Assembly (NCBI RefSeq): GCF_036711975.1
Contig: NC_091967.1
Coordinates: 20,274,001 to 20,338,000, forward strand
Direction: 5' to 3'
Source of the DNA: Onthophagus taurus
Lineage: Eukaryota > Arthropoda > Insecta > Coleoptera > Scarabaeidae
Length of the DNA: 64,000 nucleotides
The notes beneath the pieces were generated by a model, which ran no database searches, was not told where the DNA came from, and saw only the letters and a list, made by a program, of their open reading frames with translations. Of this stretch, positions 23,801-35,300 are shown one piece after another (the stretch's first letter is position 1; every line of letters begins with the position of its first letter). Position numbers and translations under genes: made by a program.

Positions 23801-26800
23801 CATTTGACCATCTAAGATATACGCCAAAGACTAACAAATTTGCTGTCAATAGTTCTAACATCTGTAACAGTTAATATTTTTTTATTTATTTATTTCAGTT
23901 TTTAGTAATGCGTATTACATTCTGGTCAAGCACGATTAATAAGCAATTTAAAACTAACATAATTTACTAAAGGTGATAACATCTAACAAGTAACACTAGG
24001 GATGACACACAAATAGTGTATGGAAAAATATTCGACACGTATATTGTCATTTATGCCCGATCGCCGTTATAAAATGCATCATAACTAACGAACTTTGTAC
24101 ATCCGTTTTAGAAGTGCCTGATGAAGACCAACATATTGGTCGAAACTCGAAACGATCATAGCACAGAAATAAATTAATATATCACTTTCATCATTTCAAA
24201 TTGTGTAGTTTTTTATAAAACATTCATACCTAAATTCAACATTTACACGATGAACACAGAGTCAACACTAGCGAAATTTATCAATATTGTCAATTTTTTT
24301 TTAGTCTGACCAGTTCAAGAATCTAACAAAAAAACAGAGTTTTTCCGGGTATTTGGTAAAAAACGTGTTTGAACCAATTAATGGCAAGATCGGATGTTAA
24401 TTTGCCCAATTTTGTTGAAAATAACCGTATAATCGTAAAAATAATTCTTAAAATAATCTCACTTATCTTCAAAATCGGAAAGGATGACTTTTACCCTTAA
24501 TACACCTCTATACCCTCTATACACACCTTGTGTGCCAAATTTCAAGAAAATCACCGTATGGCACTTCTCTAGTGTTACTTGTAACACATATTCATAAGAA
24601 TCATAAACATTTTTTAGGTTTTACTATTTGAAGTACACTACCCTTTTTATGTATACTCGCAAGACCTGCTTTTTAACAACACTAACAGCAATTGCGGAAG
24701 TTGAAATGTTTTCTTTTCTCTTCAATCGTCTTTCTACTTCAGTATTGTCAAGCACCTGGATGGCTTCGATGTTTACATGACGATATAGCCAATCCCCATC
24801 ACTTTTTGCAACATTTATGATAGTTTGGTCTACGATTTCTATTTCCAGGTCCCTATGGAGGTTGCTAATGCATCAGGCTCATAACAACGACGGTTCTTAA
24901 CCTTTTATTTTGAATTATAGCAATGTTATTTTGTCTTTAGTACAATATGGTCTGCATATATTAGAGCTTGTGTACAGATCGGAGTTAAGTCTTATATATA
25001 ATCTAATACGTCAGGTTTTATATGATGTGATGTACGCAATAATAAAATTTCCAATAAAAAGGATTCAAAGAGTACTGAAACAGAATTGTGTTGTGAGCAT
25101 ATTCTTTATTGATTTGTACTTTTGATGCATTTCCAATTAATTACACGTTTTCGATGATATGTTATTAAATTACCTTGATAAGGGTTTAATCTAAAATAGA
25201 TTCAGATAATGTAGTACTAGAGAAAATCTTGGTTCTTGCAAAGTTGTAACTACAATTTATTATGAGTACAAATGAAAGTTTTAAGCTTTATATACTTAAA
25301 CACTACAGAATTGTAAGACAGCTTAATATATTTCTTCTAAAAGAACAAAGTATTTAGTATTTAGTTTAGTATCATATAATTTAATAGTTATACCTAAATC
25401 GTTTTTTTAATTCTTAAAAATAATGTATTCAAGATTTTTATTCCCCAAAATGTCTTATTATTATTTATCTTTTATTATAAATATATTTTTTTATTTTTTT
25501 AGTATCCCTTGGCGCAGTATGTACAGGATCAGTTTTAGCATGGACATCGCCAGTAATACCACAATTAGAAGAACAAAACATTTTAACCGAAGCTCAAAGT
25601 GGAATTGTAGGATCAATGGTACCATTTGGTGCTTTAGTGGCAGCTCTTCCAGCAGGATACTTAGCTGAAAAATATGGACGTACCAAAACCATTTTAGGAT
25701 TAGTAATTCCATTTTTAATCAACTGGGTGTTAATCTTACTCAACAACGGACCTTTTATGTTATACGTCGCTCGTTTCTTCGCTGGAATAGCAGCCGGAGC
25801 AATGTGTGTTTGCGCTCCGATGTATATTGGTGAAATTTCCCAAGCTTCAATAAGAGGATCTTTAGGATCATTTTTCCAAATGTTTATTTGTGCCGGAATT
25901 TTAAGCAGTTATTTACTTGGAGCGTTTCTAAATTGGTTTTGGATGTCGTTCGTTTTAGCTTCGTTTCCGTTTATTTTTGCCGCTTGTTTTTATTTTATGC
26001 CCGAAACGCCAGTCTATTTAGTAAAACAAGGGTTAATGGGAAGAGCCGAAGAAGTTTTGAAATATTTCCGAGGCGAGCAATATAAAAACGCCGAAAGAGA
26101 GTTATTAGAAATAAATTCTTATATTAAGGAATCCCAAGAAAAAACTTCCAATTTAAGGGATTTATTTACTTCGAAGGCGAATAGAAAAGCCGTTTTATCC
26201 GGGGTTGGAATTATGTTCTTTCAACAGTTTAGCGGGATAAACGCTGTTATTTTTTACACTGGCGCTATTTTTGGTAGCGCCTCAGATGCGATATCACCCG
26301 ATTTATCATCGATAATCGTTGGAATTGTACAACTTATCAGCGCTTACGTATCAGTTATGATAATCGAGCGGGCCAATCGCAAATTTTATTTGAAATTGTC
26401 CTCCGTGGGCATGGCAGTTTGTTTGATGTCCTTGGGATTATACTTTCATTTGACACATTCGAAGGTCACATTCGCGGGACTCGGCATCTTACCATTAGCC
26501 AGCATCGTATTTTACATTATCTTTTTTTCCATGGGTTTCGGACCCGTTCCTTGGATGATTATGAGCGAATTATTCGCACCGGAAATTAAAGCTTTAGCTA
26601 CCGGTTTAGCTGTAATGACCAATTGGTTATGCGCGTTTGCGGTTACTTTAACTTTTCCCATTTTAAACGTGCAATTGGGAGCTCATGTTACTTTTTATTT
26701 GTTTTGTGCTATAATGAATATTGGAACAATTTTTGTACAACTCGTTATTCCTGAAACGAAGGGAAAAAGTCTTAAGGAGATACAAGAAATTTTAAATAGA

Positions 26801-26803
26801 TAG
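20832..26803 (+). CDS. Tret1-like facilitated sugar transporter, gene A
   Basis: A predicted 12-helix plasma-membrane transporter of the sugar porter branch of the major facilitator superfamily. It most resembles insect facilitated trehalose transporter Tret1-like proteins; the substrate is not proved by sequence. Exons are 20832-20898 (starting MDVEDPMLVETKKVK) and 25503-26803; the GTAAGT donor and TTTTTTAG acceptor give a 1368-nt CDS, 455 aa. Motifs: AWTSPVIPQL near residue 40, KYGRTK at 79-84, PETPVYL at 189-195, QQFSGINAV at 263-271, GFGPVPW at 367-373 and PETKGKS at 439-445. The usual D-R-x-G-R-R loop motif between helices 8 and 9 is changed to ERANRK. AATAAA lies at 26865. The 4.6-kb intron contains a satellite array. 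Confidence 0.92.
22070..23645. repeat. Sat-A tandem array, 173-bp monomers, about nine copies
   Basis: The landmark CTC(A/G)GATGCAT recurs at 22141, 22314, 22487, 22660, 22833, 23006, 23179, 23351 and 23525, a constant period of about 173 bp. Monomers share GCAGCAAATTTTACCCTTAA, ATGAAAATTAGAAGAATTCG and GGTATACCGAACATGATACA. The ends of the array are more diverged. The monomer is homologous to the 174-bp monomers in the intron of gene B. Confidence 0.95.
24114..24164 (+). ncRNA. Hammerhead-ribozyme-like motif
   Basis: Order of parts: GTGC (24114-24117), CTGATGA (24118-24124), one extra A, stem II GACCAA-CATA-TTGGTC (24126-24141), GAAAC (24142-24146), then UA at 24159-24160 followed directly by GCAC (24161-24164), which pairs with GTGC as stem I. 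Core and stems I and II fit the hammerhead CUGANGA/GAAA pattern. The extra A and an imperfect stem III deviate. Such motifs are known in the terminal repeats of Penelope-like elements, so this may be a decayed end of one. Confidence 0.45.
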
Positions 26804-27589
26804 AAAGAAAAAAGTATAATGATGTTTTTTTTGTTATCTTATAACATTATAAGTATTTATTTTTAATAAAAAAAATGTAATTTAATAATTTGTTTTATTT
26901 CAGTGTTGAATTTGTAAAAAATGGATTATGATCTATTAAATTTTATCAGATCATTTAAGTTATTGCAATATCCATTAGGGAAGCTGTTATCGTTTTAATT
27001 GGAAAAAGTTAATGAATCGCTTCGGTTTTCAATTAAATTTGTAATTTTAGTCTAATTTTAGGATGTTTAATAATTCAGATAAGATACTTTTCGTAACATT
27101 TTTCATCTCAAATACGAAATTGAGATAAAGAAAAATTAATTTTGTAATTAGTAAAAACCATGTTGAAATCGTCAAAAATAATCGGATGTGGCGGCAAATT
27201 TTGATAACAGCATGAACACATTACACAATATTATATAAAGTTAAACATTTCGCTAGAGAGATGTCTATGAGATAATTACATGGCTTAAAGAAGAAATTTT
27301 TCTTCTTAAAATTACGAAATAAAGAGATTTCTCATCTAACTTAATCCTTTGTATCCCAAGAAGTCAAACATTTTGAAACTTTGTGACAGAATTAAAACGC
27401 TATCAAAATACACTCAGTAAAGGCCTTTGGAATCAATTTTTGCATAATATAAGTTGCTTTGGCAGAACAATTTTCACAACTTCCTCTTTCTTTTGAATTT
27501 GCGCTACGACATTTTCGTGGTCGCAGTAAATTTGAATATTTATTTATCAGACCTGTAGCTACAGAACGACGAAAATCTGATAGAATATT
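26804..27589. other. Gene A 3' flank
   Basis: AATAAA at 26865-26870 is the likely polyadenylation signal. Nothing else recognised. Confidence 0.5.
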
Positions 27590-28900
27590 GAGAAAAAACA
27601 TATTGAGCAAAAACTAACATTTTCGCATAATCTAAGTATCAAAAAAGGTGCTAATTCAAAAATTCCTGGAAGCCGTGTTTATTGAAATTAAGAAATAAAG
27701 CTAATTTTAAATTGAAGCTTAAAGCTTTCTGTTTAAATCGATATATAATAATCGTTGGGTTGGATTGAAAAAATATTGAAAAAAAAATGTTGAAACAAAA
27801 CTTACATTTTCGTATAACCTAAAAGTGTCAAAAAAGATGCTAATTTAAAAATTCCTGGAAGCCGTATTTATTGAAATTAAGGAATGAGATTTATTCTAAA
27901 TTAAAGCTCAAAGCTTTCTCTTTAAAATGATGTATAATAATTAGTAGGTTGGATTGGAAAAATATTGAGAAAAAAAATGTTGAAATAAAACTTACATTTT
28001 CGTATAACCTAAAAGTGTCAAAAAAAGATGTTATTTTAAAAATTCCTGGAAGCCGTATTTATTGAAATTAAGGAATGAGATTTATTCTAAATTAAAGCTC
28101 AAAGCTTTCTCTTTAAAATGATGTATAATAATTAGTAGGTTGGATTGGAAAAATATTGAGAAAAAAAAATGTTGAAACAAAACTTACATTTTTGTATAAC
28201 CTAAAAGTGTCAAAAAATATGCTAATTTAAAAATTCCTGGAAGCCGTATTTATTGAAATTAAGGAATGAGACTTGTTCTAAATTAAAGCTCAAAGCTTTC
28301 TCTTTAAAATGATGTATAATAATTGTTGGGTTCGATTGGAAAAATATTGAGAAAAGAAATTTTGTAACAAAACTTACATTTTCGTATAACCTAAAAGTGT
28401 CAAAAAAGATGTTAATTTAAAAATTCTTGGAAGCCGTATTTATTGAAATTAAGGAATGAGATTTATTCTAAATTAAAGCTCAAAGCTTTCTCTTTAAAAT
28501 GATGTATAATAATTGTTGGGTTCGATTGGAAAAATATTGAGAAAAGAAATTTTGTAACAAAACTTACATTTTCGTATAACCTAAAAGTATCAAAAAAGAT
28601 GTTAATTTAAAAATTCCTGGAAGCCGTATTTATTGAAATTAAGGAATGAGATTTATTCTAAATTAAAGCTCAAAGCTTTTTCTTTAAAATGATGTATAAT
28701 AATTGTTGGGTTGGATTAGAAAAATATTGAGAAAAAAAATGTTGAAACAAAACTTACATTTTTGTATAACCTAAAAGTGTCAAAAAAGATGTTGATTTAA
28801 AAATTCCTGGAAGCCGTATTTATTGAAATTAAAGAATAAGACTTATTTTAAATTAAATCTTAATGCTTTCTTTTTAAAATGATCTGTAATAATCACACCT
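27590..28900. repeat. Sat-B tandem array, about 190-bp monomers, seven copies
   Basis: The landmark ATTCCTGGAAGCCGTATTTA recurs at about 27663, 27852, 28043, 28234, 28424, 28614 and 28804, a 189-191 bp period. Other shared blocks are CTCAAAGCTTTCTCTTTAAA and AACTTACATTTTCGTATAAC. I see no similarity to Sat-A or Sat-C. Confidence 0.95.
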
Positions 28901-29219
28901 AATAACCATTTATCAAAGAGATACCTTTTTGAACAACAAAATTCAACAACACCACTTTTCACTAAACTTCTAACTTCACATCTGAACGAATAAGTTTAAA
29001 TATACCTAAAAACCTAAATACCTAAAAACCCTACAATACGGATTGTAGCTTTTTATACTGATTCTTTTTTGTATAGTAGAAAGTACCGACAGCTCTAAAT
29101 GAGCCGAATAGATGACTACAGTTCAAAATGAGTTTAGTTAGTGTTACTTCCAATGAGTGTTTAAAACTACCGTCGAGACACGAAGGGTTAATCTGCATGT
29201 TGAAAACGGTGGGATTTTT

Positions 29220-29925
29220 TTTTAGAAATGAATTTTATAGCGAATTTTGAAAATCGATGAAAATTGCAACATCGAAAATTTTATCAAAACTTCAAGTATT
29301 GCGTTCTCAAAAACGAAAGGTTATTTTTCAAACGTGTTGGTTCATTGGAAAGAGGACACTTTTATTATCATTTTCGCAAATTTTCATACTCATTTTCCAA
29401 GAAATGGATTTTATACGAATTATTAAAACTTAATCGGCGAAAATTGTAAAATTCGAAAAAATTGTCGATCATTTCAAAAATTTTTTTCTCAAAAACTAAA
29501 AGCGATTTTTCAAAACGGCTTGTTGCATTATAAAGAGAATACTTTAATTAATAATAGGTGATATCTCCACAAGGATCCGTGAAGAAATGAATTTTGTAGC
29601 GAATTTTGAAAATAATCGATGAAAATTGCAACATCGAAAATTTTATCAAAACTTCAAATATTGTTTTCTCAAAAACTAAAACTTATTTTTCAAAATGGGT
29701 TGGTTCATTGGAAAGAGGACACTTTTATTAACACTTTGGAAAAATTTCATACTCATATTCTAAGAAATGGATTTTATACGAATTTTTAAAACTTAATCGG
29801 CGAAAATTGCAAAATTTGAAAAAATTGTCGATCATTTCAAAAATTTATTTCTCAAGAATTGAAAGTGATTTTTCAAAACGGCTTTTTGCATTAAAAAGAG
29901 GATACTTTAATTAATAATCGAAAGT
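29220..29925 (-). repeat. Sat-C array (short), minus orientation
   Basis: About two copies of the 363-bp dimeric satellite found at 40140-42190, inverted and more diverged. Shared blocks include GGTTCATTGGAAAGAGGACACTTTTAT and GCATTAAAAAGAGGATACTTTAAT. Confidence 0.9.
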
Positions 29926-30290
29926 GATAACAGCGACAGTTTTGTTAGTAATGAATGTGATGATGTATTACAAGTCAAGAGAAAAAAACTAGACGAAACT
30001 GCAACAAGAGATTTTATAAGAGATATCGTATTGGAATTGTTACAATGAGGTTGCTAATAACAAACCTGATATAAATAAAGTTGTATTCAATGAAAAAAGT
30101 CCTAGTGGAGTTGAACTTGATTATTATCTGCAGTGTCCAACACCTAAAGAGATACTAATTCCTGTGAATGGTGGAGTACTAAGTAATGGGTTTTTAATAT
30201 TTCTTATTTATTTTTAATATTCATGTTATAATTGTTATTTTGTTTAGGTTTACGTTCCTAAGTTTTTCCCTCTTGTTTTGTGTTGGCATT
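29926..30290 (+). other. Unrecognised sequence with short open frames
   Basis: One frame reads ESDNSDSFVSNECDDVLQVKRKK, acidic then basic, before stops. It could be the N-terminal region of a decayed transposase. I cannot assign it to a family. Confidence 0.3.
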
Positions 30291-30299
30291 TAATGCTAA

Positions 30300-31440
30300 C
30301 CTAGTTTATGTAGATTATAAATAAAAGGCGATTCAGGCTATCGCCTTGTTTTACTCCTTTATCTATGTGGAATTCTTGGGATACTTGTCCGTTTAATCTT
30401 ACCTTTCCTTTCGCCTTGCTGCACAGGCTTTTAATTACTTTTATTATCTCAAAAGGCACCGTCAGGTCCAAGAACGCTAGGAAGAGTTCTTTGTCAACAT
30501 TCAGTGTAACTTAATGCCGCTTGTCCTTTTTGTAATTTCGCCTCCAGTTCCTCTCTTATACGCTTTTCTATTAGTTTGGTATACATTTTTTAGTAAGTAT
30601 GAGAAGAGGAAAATTGCTCTATAATTTTCGCACTCTGTGATATTTCCTTTTTTTGTATATGGGTACTGTAATATTATTCTTCCAGTTTTCAGATATGTTC
30701 TGTGCGTTCCATGTTTGGTTGTAAAATTCTGTTAGTCAAGTGGTAACTGTTGTTCCTCTTTTTTGAGCCTTTCAAATTTTATTCTGGGTTTTCCTGGCGA
30801 CCTGTCGTTTTTTGCTTTTTTAAGTGCTTCCTTTATTTTCTTTTCCATTATAGATTCATGTGTCAGCTATTCCTTTGTGTCTTCGTGTTCCTCCTGTTCT
30901 TCTTCCATGTTTTCCTCCACTGTTTTGCATAATCTTCTCTCCAGGCTTCTAGGATTCCTTGTGTTGTTGTTTCAAAACTTTTTCTTTTATTTTTGATATT
31001 TCTACTTCTTCGGGGACGAAAAACGAGTCTTTTTATCGTACTCCAGAATTTTTCTGCTTATCGTTGTAGTTTTCTTTCTTTATTATCCTTTTTGCTTTAT
31101 TTCGTTTCTCAATGTAGTTTATTGTGTTCCCCTGTGTTCTGTTAGTACATAGTTTTTCTAGCCTACTTTCTTTTCTTTGACCTTTCTTTTTTGGCTCCCT
31201 TATCATCATTATGCAGCATGTTACCTCCGCCACTTCCAAAATTATTTCCTTAAATCGTTTACATGGTTTCTTCAAAGTCCATAATTTTTCTTCGTCTGTT
31301 TCTTATTCCTCCTCTAGTCTTTCCAATTTCTTTGTGAAGATATCTTCGTACGTTTGTCTTATTTCCCTACTATTTAGAGTTTCCAATTTTATCCTCTTGT
31401 GTTGGTTACAATTTAATCCTGATTTGAATGATCACATCTT
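30300..31440 (-). pseudogene. LINE reverse-transcriptase remnant
   Basis: The minus strand reads, from right to left: YIEKRNKAKRI (within 31033-31275), then GNITECENYRAIFLF near 30.6 kb, then ELEAKLQKGQAALS and FLAFLDLTVPFE. Last come GKVRLNGQVSQEFHIDKGVK and QGDSLNRLLF near 30.35 kb. These match the CENYRGISL, FLDLxKAFD and GVKQGDSLSPLLF blocks of LINE reverse transcriptases. The sequence shows frame breaks and no YADD motif in this window part. Plus-strand frames here (30750-30996) are shadows. Confidence 0.75.
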
Positions 31441-32370
31441 CTCAGGATTTTAATTATACTTTAATACAAGATTAAGAAGGGATTTTATTTCATGGTTAAT
31501 AGCAATCAATTAAGTGGGGGTATTTCTTTTATATTATAAATCTTAAAATATTTATTTTAATAATATAATTCTTTAAATATATTTATAGCAATTATTTGTG
31601 ATAAATAAATATTGATATTTGTATGGGTTACGATTTTTCCGATTTTTTTGTTAAATGAGTTTGAACTGAGTTTAAAAAAATTAAAAAACAATTTAATGAC
31701 AGTAAGAATTGACCTTCTATTGAAACAGTGAAGGCAACGACGACGACGACGACAGGTGACTGATTTACATCAAATAAAATGTCTCTACACTTTACGATAG
31801 AAGTCTGTTTAAAATTAAATAGGTCACGATTAGTATGTTGGATTTGTACTAACAATTCATTATAAATCTCTTCCTTCCTTCCTTATTATTACAAACAACA
31901 AAGAAAATTTATGTACTCACCTTCATTCTTATAATAAATGCAGATTTTTTCACTTCCTTATTTTTTATTTATTAAAAACAATATTTAAGAACAACTATTT
32001 TATTAATTACATATACAGTGAGTAATATTTACGAATGTACCTGATAACTAAAAAATAGATAAAAATATGTTGGGAGATAATCTCGTTCAGTTGATTTCAT
32101 ATCTACTACACTTTGTAAAGTCAAAAACGAACCATTGAAACCTACAAAAAAATAATTTAATAGTATATTTAATTCACAGTAACAATTCGTTTTGAACAAA
32201 AATAACGAACTGAACTCTCGGAAATTTATCTCTCTTCAAATTGCGAAATGTAATATACTGATAAAAATCATATTTACGCATCCAAATCGGTTTGTATTAG
32301 ATTGGTTTTGGTGTGGAATGGATGTTTAAAGTTTTTCATTAAAACGATAAATTAATTTTTTTAATAAGTC
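31441..32370 (+). promoter_or_regulatory. Upstream region of transporter B
   Basis: AT-rich DNA with a short ACG run near 31740. The 13-mer CTGATAAAAATCA at 32258-32270, about 100 bp before the start codon, is identical to the TATA-like motif in front of gene A. No other gene seen. Confidence 0.35.
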
Positions 32371-35300
32371 ATGAGTGTTAATAACCAATATACCCCCGTT
32401 CAAACCACTGTTGATAACACGCAAGAAGAGGATGATATAGGAGAGGATGTCGCCAAGAAATCCGTCAGTGACACGATGGGTGCTGAAGAAACTTGTGGAA
32501 GTGATAGCAGCAACAGCAAAACATTTTTGTATCTAACAGCTTGTATAGGTAAGTTAAAATAAATGTGTAAGAATAATTTTAAGAATATTTAGATTTTTTT
32601 CTTTGCAAGAAAATTTATTTAACTTTATACACATCATTCTATTATAAGAACAGATATTTCCACAAACTACAATTGTTCGCAGTTATTTTTATTCCACAAC
32701 TTAAATCGTTAATAAGGAAGTGAACACTTTTCTGTTACCAGTTTAGGCCACGTTAATCTTAAATAATAATCTTCAAATCTGATTTAACAATTTTAATTCA
32801 TAACTTATAAAAGTTCTTAAATATTAAAGTCAGGTAAAAAAAATAAGTGCTTTTATTAACTAGAAACTGTACTTTCCTGCATCAAGATTGCGTGTTCAAG
32901 TTAACTTTTCTTTTACTCACCGATAATTAACCGTCTGTGTTCTATAAAACATATCTCTCCTTATACTCGTTCTTGAAACCGCCTAAAGACCTCGCACTAG
33001 TCTTCTATAGCCTACTGACCGCATGTCTAATGGAATTTAAACGAGAAAATGTGGGATTCTTGTAAAAAATGTTTCTTCTAACATGGTCTTTTGTATGTAT
33101 GCGAAATCAGCCCCGAATTAAATAGGATTTTACATGTATGGTATTTTATTTATACCAAGAAGATCTCTCAACCGATTTCGATGAATCGTATTTCTTTCGA
33201 AAGTTTAATCATTGACCCTTTCGAATTCCGTTAAAACGCCAAAATATTGCGAAGGTACACGAAAATGACACAAATCTTTTTTAGGTGGTCATAACGATGA
33301 TTATCAAGATCTATACATCATTCGATTCGTTATAGTTTACCCGATCTGTATCATTTCTCGTTAACCTTTTACAGCCCTCAGAACGACATTGTATTCGAGT
33401 TGCCCATAATAAGTAAGTATTAATCTAGTTAATGCAAGCACCGGATTCGAAACATTTTAAAAAGATGTTTATTGCTCTCAGATTTTAGGAAAAAAAGTTG
33501 GAGCAAATTTTATTTTTAACAATACTCCTCTTTTATAATTTTGCTCTCAAATGCATAAAGACAGAAAAATTCGAAAAGGTTACGATGAAATCGTGGTTTT
33601 ACATATTGTTGGTGGAGTGGGATTCGGAACTAGGGATGCCACCTCTCTGGGTTTGACCCAGAAACTCCGGGTTTTGACATATGGTCTCCGGGCCCCGGTT
33701 TATTAGATATTTTTTGCTAGTATAAGAGCTATTTCACAAAAAATAAAAAGGCCCAAAATAACCATGTAAAGTTATATTTATTTTATTTGAATGAAACCAA
33801 ATGTTAGCAATACTTTTAACGCTTTGAATGTTCAACGGATTCGGAACGTTCTAGAAAAAAAGTTTTAGTATAAAAGCTGTAGCAAATTTTATTCTCAACA
33901 ATATTGGTCTTTTACACTTTTGCTCTCAGATGCGTAAATATCGAGAAAAATTCGAAAAGGTAAAATTACGATGAAATCGTGGTTTTAGACATTGTTGTTG
34001 GTAGAGCACGGGATCAGAAGGTTTTAGAAAAAAAGATTCAGTATAAAAGTTATAGCAAATTTTATTCTTAATAATATCGCTCCTTTACACGTTTACTCTC
34101 AAACGCATAAATACCAAAACTACTTCCAAAAAGGTGAAATTTAGATGAAATCGTTGTTTTACATTTTGTTATTGGTAGAGTACGTTTTAGAAAAAAAGTT
34201 TTACTATGAAAGTTGTAGCAAATTTTATTCTTAACAATACTGCTCTTTTACACTTTTGCTTCCAGATGCATAAATATCAAGAAAAATTCGAAAAGGTGCA
34301 ATTAGATAAAATCGTGGATTAACATAGGAACGTTCTAGAAAAAAAGTTTTAGTATGAAAGTTGTAGCAAATTTTATTTTTAACAATATTGTCCATATACA
34401 CTTTTGCTCTCAATTGCATAAATACAGAGAAAAACGCGATAGCGTGAAAATTAGACGAAATCGCGGTTTTACATGTTGTTCTTAGGCGAGCATGGGATTT
34501 GGAACGTTCTAGGAAAAAAGTTTTAGTATGAAAGCTGTAGCAAATTTTATTCTTAACAATATTGTTCATATACACTTTTGCTCTCAAATGCATAAATAGA
34601 GAGGAAAACTCGATAAGATGAAAATTAGACGAAATCGTGGTTTTACATGTTGTTGGGAGAGCTTGGAATTCTGAACGTGCTAGAAAAAAAGTTTTAGTAT
34701 GAAAGTTGTAGCAAATTTTATTTTTAACAATATTGTCCATATACACTTTTGCTCTCAATTGCATAAATACAGAGAAAAACTCGATAAGGTGAAAATTAGA
34801 CGAAATCATGGTTTTACATATTGTTGTTGGGCGAGCATGCGATTCGGAACGTTCTAAAAAAAAAGTTTTAGTATAAAAGTTGTAGCAAATTTATTGTTAA
34901 TAATATTGTTCATATACCCTTTTGCTTTCAAATGCATAAATACAGAGAAAAACTCGATAGGGTGAAAATTAGACGAAATCCTGGTTTTACATGTTATTGT
35001 TGAGAGAACATGGGATTCGGAATGTTCTAGAGAGATAGTTTTAGTATAAAAGTTGTAGCAAATTTTATTGTTAACAATATTGTTCATATACACTTTTCCT
35101 CTCAAATGCATAAATACAGAGAAAAACTCAATAGGATGAAAATTTGACGGAATCGTGGTGTTACATATTGTTGTTTGTAGCATATGGAATTCGGAACGTT
35201 TTAGAAAAAAAAATTTAGTATAAAAGTTGTAGCAAATTTTATTATTAACAATTTTCTTCATATACACTTTTGCTCTCAAATGCATAAATACGGAGAAAAA

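Larger units (their letters stand above)
20899..25502. other. Intron 1 of transporter A
   Basis: A phase-1 intron (G|TA valine codon). AT-rich sequence without recognised content fills 20899-22070. It then has the Sat-A array, a hammerhead-like motif near 24.1 kb and unannotated AT-rich DNA to 25502. Confidence 0.9.

Noticed and set aside
23980..24590. CAAGTAACACTAG near 23984 and its complement near 24571 as ends of an element enclosing the hammerhead-like motif
   Set aside because: Only about 14 bp match and no target duplication is visible outside; not enough to define an element.
30750..31453. Plus-strand frames rich in F, S and C
   Set aside because: Complement of the minus-strand LINE reverse-transcriptase remnant.
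31735..31755. ACG run as a coding or regulatory repeat
   Set aside because: Only a few units; ordinary microsatellite.
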